DNA of 39,539 bases, taken from positions 1-39,539 of the forward strand of contig DGRY01000128.1 in assembly GCA_002391185.1 (NCBI GenBank), given 5' to 3'. Shown here one piece after another: positions 35,284 to 39,539 of the stretch. The number at the start of each line of letters is the position of its first letter. Positions within the stretch are counted from its first letter, which is position 1. The DNA comes from Prevotella sp. UBA4376. Lineage in GTDB: Bacteria > Bacteroidota > Bacteroidia > Bacteroidales > Bacteroidaceae. Made by a program: the position numbers and the translations under genes. The notes under the pieces were generated by a model. That model ran no database searches. It saw nothing but the letters and a program-made list of their open reading frames with translations, and was not told the DNA's origin.

Positions 35284-35718
35284 TTATCTCCTTTCAAAAG
35301 CTCTACGGAATGCCTGACGATGAAATTTCTCCTCAGCTCTTATCACTTGAAACACCTTACCTGCAGGAATAACTTTCATGAAACGACTATGATAGCTCTG
35401 CTGAACCTTTTTCATCTGAAGTTCAAGTTCATCAAGCTTACGAATAGCCTCCATAGAAGCCTTGTCGTCACGAGTATCAACATGACGAAGACCTCTCATC
35501 TGAACAAAGAGAGAGCGTTGCTTCTTTTGCATCTCGCGATAAAGCGGAAAAAAATGTGCAGACTCCTGTGGACTCAGTCCTGCCTCCTTCACAATAAACT
35601 GTTCAAGAGCAATTTGAAAACGCTGAGGATCGAACTTCAAACCAGGGTCTTCAGCCTTTACTACCATGCTGAACAACATCAAGAATAGCACAAATATGTG
35701 TTTCGTTAATAAATTCAT
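35284..35718 (-). CDS. Small periplasmic Spy/CpxP-like protein
   Basis: A 144-residue exported protein. A signal peptide ends in VVKAED (about 23). The mature part is charged and helical, with a segment LSPQESAHFFPLYREMQKKQRSL-like in pattern and a second one around KLDELELQMKKVQQS. This resembles the LTxxQ/Spy-type proteins that often sit in Bacteroidota ECF sigma operons. The match is by pattern rather than a strict motif. It lies third in the sigma / anti-sigma / helical-protein trio, so a periplasmic stress-sensing or chaperone role is inferred. Confidence 0.65.
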   Translation of the reverse strand: MNLLTKHIFVLFLMLFSMVVKAEDPGLKFDPQRFQIALEQFIVKEAGLSPQESAHFFPLYREMQKKQRSLFVQMRGLRHVDTRDDKASMEAIRKLDELELQMKKVQQSYHSRFMKVIPAGKVFQVIRAEEKFHRQAFRRAFERR

Positions 35719-35738
35719 AGTTAATTACTCTATTATTT

Positions 35739-36101
35739 TCAATAATCAGTTAAAGCTGCATACATATCAGCATTATCCATCATTGTATAGTCGGCCATCT
35801 GATCAATGGTTTGACTTGCTGTTGGGGTGATGTTACTATGAGCCACAGCCGCCTTATTGCTACCATCATCGCCAGAGAAAGCATAGTATGCTCCACCAAC
35901 AGCAACAATACCTATCACGGCCGCAGCAACCATCTTACGCAAGCGAGAAGACCACGAATGACGAAGCTCCACAATCTGCGCTTTCTGCTCTGGAAGCTGA
36001 CTCATGATATTCTGGGCAAAATCCTCAAAGTAGCCATCAGGAACCTTAAAGGAATTTTCCCTTCCATAATGCTTCAACAGATAATCTTCATATTTATCCA
36101 T
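35739..36101 (-). CDS. Anti-sigma-factor-like single-pass membrane protein
   Basis: A 120-residue protein with a cytoplasmic N-terminal part (about 1-50, containing KVPDGYFEDFAQNIMSQLPE), one membrane helix (about 53-72: MVAAAVIGIVAVGGAYYAF) and a short periplasmic tail. The N-terminal YFE(D/N)F pattern is common in Bacteroidota proteins encoded directly after an ECF sigma factor. The likely role is to hold that sigma factor inactive. The assignment rests mainly on gene order and topology. Confidence 0.65.
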   Translation of the reverse strand: MDKYEDYLLKHYGRENSFKVPDGYFEDFAQNIMSQLPEQKAQIVELRHSWSSRLRKMVAAAVIGIVAVGGAYYAFSGDDGSNKAAVAHSNITPTASQTIDQMADYTMMDNADMYAALTDY

Positions 36102-36117
36102 ATTTTTTTCTCTTTAT

Positions 36118-36147
36118 AACCTTTGACGCATCAATATGCAAAAGGTT
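36118..36147 (-). promoter_or_regulatory. Intercistronic hairpin after the sigma-factor gene
   Basis: Arms AACCTTT (36118-36124) and AAAGGTT (36141-36147), with an inner GCAT/ATGC pair, form a stem-loop between the sigma and anti-sigma genes. It has no T-run, so it may affect mRNA stability or the ratio of the two products. Confidence 0.45.
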
Positions 36148-36692
36148 TAATTATGTAAATGCAAATACTCAGTTATTTTTTTTACCGCCAAATGATAACT
36201 TGCCTTAAGCGCTCCTTCGCTTGTTGAAAGAATTTCACTTATCTCGCTGTATTTCATCTCATTATAATACCTCAACGTGAACACGGTTCGCTGCACATCA
36301 GGCAATGTTGCTACAGCTTCTTTCAAAAGCGCCTGAATCTCGTCGCCATCAAAATATTCATCGCTCATCAGTTTCAAAGCCACTCCTTCCTGCTCGTCAG
36401 CGCTAATGGCTTGATTAGCTTTTTGCTTACGCAAAAAATCCAACGACTCATTGATAGCAATGCGATACATCCATGTAGAGAACTTTGATTTATTCTGAAA
36501 AGAACCAAGATGACTCCATACCTTAACAAAGGTGTTTTGCAATATATCATTTGCATCATCATGATTGAACACAATCTGTCTAATTTTCCAATACAACGGC
36601 TCTGAATAAAGCTGCACAAGCTTAGCAAAGGCACTTCGCTGTGTCTTTGCGTCAAAAAGCTGTTCCAATATTTCTGATTCGTTGTATTTCAA
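36147..36692 (-). CDS. ECF-type RNA polymerase sigma factor
   Basis: A 181-residue sigma-70 family protein without region 1 or 3. Region 2 is visible around NDILQNTFVKVWSHLGSF and FSTWMYRIAINESLDFLRK. Region 4 helix-turn-helix is LPDVQRTVFTLRYYNEMKYS followed by EISEILSTSEGALKASYHLA. It directs transcription of an envelope or stress regulon when released by the anti-sigma-like protein encoded next. It starts 33 bp after the L,D-transpeptidase gene. Confidence 0.93.
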   Translation of the reverse strand: MKYNESEILEQLFDAKTQRSAFAKLVQLYSEPLYWKIRQIVFNHDDANDILQNTFVKVWSHLGSFQNKSKFSTWMYRIAINESLDFLRKQKANQAISADEQEGVALKLMSDEYFDGDEIQALLKEAVATLPDVQRTVFTLRYYNEMKYSEISEILSTSEGALKASYHLAVKKITEYLHLHN

Positions 36693-36725
36693 TTTACTAA
36701 TCGTTACTAAGTGTTCAATTCTATA

Positions 36726-38291
36726 TTATAAATAGTTCTTGAGAACATTGTATATTGCACCATCATAGCCATACACATCAGCATATTCACGAATAACACC
36801 ATTCTTATCAGGAAACATGGTGTAATAGGTGATAAACAACGGCACTTTGGGATTAACATTCACAGAACCAATCATCTTTGAACGTTCTATATTCTCACGC
36901 CCTTCCTTGTCACGCTCTTCACGTGGAATGGTAGTATCTTCACCACCCAAAGGAGCTGTCATCGAATATCTTATTTTTTCTATAAGTTTCTCATCTTTAT
37001 CCTCAAGCATGAAACAAGCCAGCTCAAAGGGCTTTTCCACTCGCACACAACCATGACTCACACCTCTGTCATCACGATTGAACACACCTGGTTGAGATGT
37101 GTCGTGAAGAAACACCGAGAAGGAATTCTTGAAACGGAAAATTATTCTACCAAGAGAATTACCTATTCCTCCCTGCTGAATAACATAATATTTTCCGCTG
37201 GCAAGCATATCACGGGTTATGTGTTCAAAGGGAACAACCTTGCCCGTGCCCTTTTCACGCACATAATAATGATGACGAGACCAGTAGCCACGGTTGCCAA
37301 CCTGATTCAACAAACTATTCTTGATTATTGAATGTGGGATTATCCATTGTGGATTAATATCCATTCGCATAATCTCACTCGTGAGCAAAGGGGTCTTGGT
37401 TGCAAAAGTGCCACATCCCACCCGCATCTCAAGAACAGAATCACCATCTACTGCCATGAGATGATAAGAAGGAACATTAACTACTACATATTTTTTGTGC
37501 CTTTGCGGATAATCGTCCTGACGCCAACGGCAGCGCTCCATATTGCAAAGTATTTTAATTCTATCACTCTCGCTACAAGCCTCATTCAGCTTATTGAGAA
37601 GTTCATAATAGAGCTTGCTATGCGGCTGAATCTCGCGCAAATACTGTGGAACACTATCATTCGATATCTTACGAAATGCCTCTGAATAAAATCGCTTTCC
37701 CGGTTTATCCATGGAAACTGCAAACAAGCCACGATAGCGCACATGAACAGAATCACCATCCATAGCATCAAGGCGGTTAAACACATAAGAGGGATTCATA
37801 TAGCCAAACCGCTGACCTGTGACATATCTGAGATAAGCCTTGGTGAGATTATACTCAAGTCGTGCCATAACATGATTTATGCTGTTTTCGGCTGTATCAA
37901 AATCTAGCTCACGAGCACGTCTCAAGTCTGCCTTTATCTTTGCTACACGAAATCTTGCTGGAGAAAATCCCATATCCTTCACGCTCTGCAAATAGCTTAC
38001 CAAAGAATCAACCTGCGACTTTAATCCATGACGGTCTATCCACAGAAAAGATCCATCTATGAGATAGTGACTCTTTGCCTTATAATCAGCTTGCATAGAA
38101 TCTTTGTCTGCCTTTATCATCATCGAAATATCATCTCTTATGCGATGAGAATTCAACGCATACAACGAGGTATCCAAAGATTCATAATCTTTGAGAGTGA
38201 GGTCTTTATTTGGATTGACAATCTTATCCTTGCAACCAGTTATTGCCGAAGCAATAACAAGCAGGAACAGAAGATTACTTAAAAATCTCAA
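36726..38291 (-). CDS. L,D-transpeptidase (YcbB-like, lipoprotein)
   Basis: A 521-residue envelope enzyme. The N-terminus ends in a lipobox (AITGC, Cys20). An N-terminal helical scaffold (about 30-260) contains YNLTKAYLRYVTGQRFGYMN. The YkuD catalytic domain (about 265-435) starts with VVVNVPSYHLMAVDGDSV and carries the active-site motif FLHDTSQPGVF, then SHGCVRVEKP (His413, Cys415). It probably forms 3-3 cross-links in peptidoglycan or attaches proteins to it. It lies between a small secreted-protein gene and the ECF sigma gene, all co-directional with gaps of about 30 bp. Confidence 0.92.
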   Translation of the reverse strand: MRFLSNLLFLLVIASAITGCKDKIVNPNKDLTLKDYESLDTSLYALNSHRIRDDISMMIKADKDSMQADYKAKSHYLIDGSFLWIDRHGLKSQVDSLVSYLQSVKDMGFSPARFRVAKIKADLRRARELDFDTAENSINHVMARLEYNLTKAYLRYVTGQRFGYMNPSYVFNRLDAMDGDSVHVRYRGLFAVSMDKPGKRFYSEAFRKISNDSVPQYLREIQPHSKLYYELLNKLNEACSESDRIKILCNMERCRWRQDDYPQRHKKYVVVNVPSYHLMAVDGDSVLEMRVGCGTFATKTPLLTSEIMRMDINPQWIIPHSIIKNSLLNQVGNRGYWSRHHYYVREKGTGKVVPFEHITRDMLASGKYYVIQQGGIGNSLGRIIFRFKNSFSVFLHDTSQPGVFNRDDRGVSHGCVRVEKPFELACFMLEDKDEKLIEKIRYSMTAPLGGEDTTIPREERDKEGRENIERSKMIGSVNVNPKVPLFITYYTMFPDKNGVIREYADVYGYDGAIYNVLKNYL

Positions 38292-38320
38292 GGCAAAACG
38301 TTATTTCTTAACCACAGTGT

Positions 38321-38632
38321 TTATCGCAGATAAACCTTTCTAACAACCTTACCAACCTTTATAATATAAAAGCCCTTTGGAAGATTAACGTGAAAACGCT
38401 TGTCCTGACTATCTACACGCATGTTCATCACCTCAACACCAGTAACGTTATACACGCGCATCGTTTCGCCAATAGCGCCGGCAACACGAATCGCACCCTG
38501 CTCAACAATGATCTCAATTTCTATTTGAGGCTGAGCAAATGTTATCTCTGCATCAGCTTCAGTAGCTTGCATTGTCATTGTCCCAAAGAGCATTGGAACT
38601 ATAAAAAGTATAGTAAGTAAACGTTTTGTCAT
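38321..38632 (-). CDS. Small secreted protein with type IX-like tail domain
   Basis: A 103-residue protein from the ATG at 38632. After a signal peptide (about 1-23, ending TMQA) little more than one domain remains. It has the look of a type IX secretion C-terminal sorting domain: TMRVYNVTGVEVMNMRVDSQ, LPKGFYIIKV and a basic end KVVRKVYLR. The longer frame to 38731 is unlikely because a promoter box TATATTTG sits at 38657-38664, inside it. It could be a sorting tail without cargo, or a small surface protein. Confidence 0.75.
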   Translation of the reverse strand: MTKRLLTILFIVPMLFGTMTMQATEADAEITFAQPQIEIEIIVEQGAIRVAGAIGETMRVYNVTGVEVMNMRVDSQDKRFHVNLPKGFYIIKVGKVVRKVYLR

Positions 38633-38656
38633 ATCCAAATAATCTATTAATTTTTG

Positions 38657-38664
38657 CAAATATA
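38657..38664 (-). promoter_or_regulatory. Promoter of the small tail-domain protein
   Basis: The minus-strand TATATTTG fits TAnnTTTG, with a start site near 38650, about 18 bases before the ATG at 38632. Confidence 0.55.
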
Positions 38665-38811
38665 ACAAAAACACATGAACACAATAACCTTGATATAACA
38701 GTTTTATTATATCGTTTGAATTATTTAACATTTCATTCGTTCAAATGTTAATAATAAAGAAGCATAAAAAAAATATTTCATCACAAAACAGCACTCAACA
38801 CACAAAAACAC

Positions 38812-38819
38812 TATATTTG
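38812..38819 (+). promoter_or_regulatory. Promoter of the plus-strand secreted-protein gene
   Basis: TATATTTG on the plus strand, 26 bases before the ATG at 38846. No clear TTTG lies upstream. Confidence 0.6.
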
Positions 38820-38845
38820 CAAAAAATAAACTTTAAACCACCGTC

Positions 38846-39292
38846 ATGAAACATAGCATCACAATTATAATTGCCTTATTCTTTTCCCTTACCTGCTGGG
38901 CTGGGGTGAAAAACCAAAGCATTTCCATAAATGGAACAACAGCTCATAAAAGAGTTGTAGAAATAACATATGACGATGATTCTAACGTGATACTAAAATG
39001 GAGCGACAACACATACACTAATTCTATACTCGCACAAACAATCACAGAAATTGCTTGTAAAAAATGCCTTGACAAGGCAAACATAATTTCCGTTTCTGGA
39101 TTATATAATGACAAAATCACTATATCAGGACTCACTTCTGGAGGAATAGTTAACCTCTTTGATATTCAAGGAAACAAAATCTTCAGCCAACAAGCAAAAG
39201 GACAATCGGTTGAATTCAACCTTAGCCGCCTAAACACCGGAATCTACTTGGTTCAGCAAGACAATAACCTAATCAAATTTGTCAAGCAATAA
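38846..39292 (+). CDS. Secreted protein with type IX-like C-terminal domain
   Basis: A 148-residue protein. A signal peptide (about 1-19, ending CWAG) precedes a short beta-rich region (about 22-75, TYDDDSNVILKWSDN) with a CKKC pair. The C-terminal domain has the type IX sorting-domain pattern: GIVNLFDIQGNKIFSQQAKG, LNTGIYLVQQ and a Lys-rich end (IKFVKQ). It is transcribed away from the related 103-residue gene. Export by the type IX system is inferred; no porin or core component is in this window. Confidence 0.75.
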   Translation: MKHSITIIIALFFSLTCWAGVKNQSISINGTTAHKRVVEITYDDDSNVILKWSDNTYTNSILAQTITEIACKKCLDKANIISVSGLYNDKITISGLTSGGIVNLFDIQGNKIFSQQAKGQSVEFNLSRLNTGIYLVQQDNNLIKFVKQ

Positions 39293-39300
39293 ACAGGCAC

Positions 39301-39330
39301 AAAAAAAATCCAAGTAACAAAGTTACTTGG
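39301..39330 (-). terminator. Terminator of the tRNA-Lys transcript
   Basis: A 9-bp stem (CCAAGTAAC / GTTACTTGG) with loop AAA at 39310-39330. On the minus strand eight Ts follow (39301-39308). It lies just beyond the tRNA 3' end. Confidence 0.85.
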
Positions 39331-39337
39331 CTCTTAG

Positions 39338-39410
39338 TACACCCTTAGGGATTCGAACCCTAGACCCACTGATTAAGAGTCAGTTGCTCTACCACCTGAG
39401 CTAGGGAGAC
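39338..39410 (-). tRNA. tRNA-Lys (anticodon CTT), acceptor stem irregular
   Basis: A 73-base tRNA on the minus strand. The D arm (GCTC/GAGC with GG in the loop), anticodon arm (ACTGA/TCAGT, loop CTCTTAA, anticodon CTT for Lys) and T arm (TAGGG/CCCTA, loop TTCGAAT) are all good. CCA is not encoded. The acceptor stem is odd: GTCTCCC on the 5' side faces AGGGTGT, giving only two Watson-Crick pairs in register, or five with a one-base shift. A promoter box TACCTTTG (39465-39472) and a terminator flank it, so it is transcribed, but it could be a damaged copy. Confidence 0.8.
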
Positions 39411-39429
39411 AGATCGTGTTTCACGAACT

Positions 39430-39496
39430 GAGTCTCAAAGACTCGTCTTTTTCAAAAGCGGGTGCAAAGGTACTGCTTTTTTTTGACATGACCAAA
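39430..39496 (-). promoter_or_regulatory. Promoter and leader hairpin of tRNA-Lys
   Basis: The minus-strand TACCTTTG (39465-39472) with TTTG (39493-39496) 20 bases upstream. Between the promoter and the tRNA is a small hairpin GAGTCT-CAA-AGACTC (39430-39444). Confidence 0.7.
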
Positions 39497-39539
39497 TTTT
39501 TTGGCACTTTTTTTTCAAAAAAATGCTTTTTAACCTTAT

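Noticed and set aside
38633..38731. Longer form of the 103-residue secreted protein
   Set aside because: The promoter box at 38657-38664 lies inside the extension, and the signal peptide starts cleanly at 38632.

Overview
The window looks like a chromosomal segment of a Bacteroidales bacterium, most likely Prevotella or Segatella. The reasons are paired SusC/SusD genes with a hybrid two-component regulator, DUF1573 and OmpA-type envelope proteins, small secreted proteins with type IX-like C-terminal domains, AT-rich intergenic DNA, and many promoters of the Bacteroidota form (a -7 box TAnnTTTG, often with a TTTG box about 19 bases upstream). Nearly all genes lie on the minus strand. The exceptions are metY and the last small secreted-protein gene. 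The assignment rests on gene content only.

Region 1 (about 0.6-9.0 kb, minus) is a tight five-gene operon behind one promoter near 9.02 kb: a HEAT-like membrane protein, a processive family 2 glycosyltransferase, a 980-residue TPR protein ending in a YaiO-type outer-membrane barrel, a DUF4838 glycosidase-like lipoprotein and a DUF1573 lipoprotein. Read together, this resembles a synthase-dependent exopolysaccharide production and export system. Upstream are a 36-codon ORF with an unusually strong Shine-Dalgarno sequence and its own promoter (9.35-9.46 kb), then an OmpA-family porin gene. Region 2 is metY (plus strand, 11.3-12.6 kb), separated from the next locus by a bidirectional terminator.

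Region 3 (12.7-29.3 kb, minus) is a polysaccharide utilization locus: HTCS regulator, SusC1, SusD1, SusC2, SusD2, a DUF1735/DUF5627-like lipoprotein and a GH10-like lipoprotein. The order matches the xylan-utilization (xus) core described in Prevotella bryantii (xusA-B-C-D-E-xyn10C). The GH10-like protein, however, has lost both catalytic glutamates and looks like a glycan-binding pseudoenzyme. The promoter of the regulator lies between 13-bp perfect inverted repeats.

Region 4 (29.4-36.7 kb, minus) holds a Cof-type HAD phosphatase, a 0.75-kb gene-free stretch full of 8-bp tandem arrays, an AraC-family regulator, dapA, an EamA/DMT transporter, a four-helix-bundle S23 protein gene flanked by oppositely oriented octamer arrays, truA, and an ECF sigma / anti-sigma-like / Spy-like trio. 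Region 5 (36.7-39.5 kb) has an L,D-transpeptidase, two divergent small secreted proteins with type IX-like tail domains, and a tRNA-Lys(CTT) whose acceptor stem pairs poorly.

The points most worth follow-up are the exopolysaccharide operon with its unusual partners, the dead GH10 in a xylan-type locus, the possible invertible promoter of the HTCS gene, the S23 gene inside inverted octamer arrays, the 36-residue peptide and the odd tRNA-Lys.
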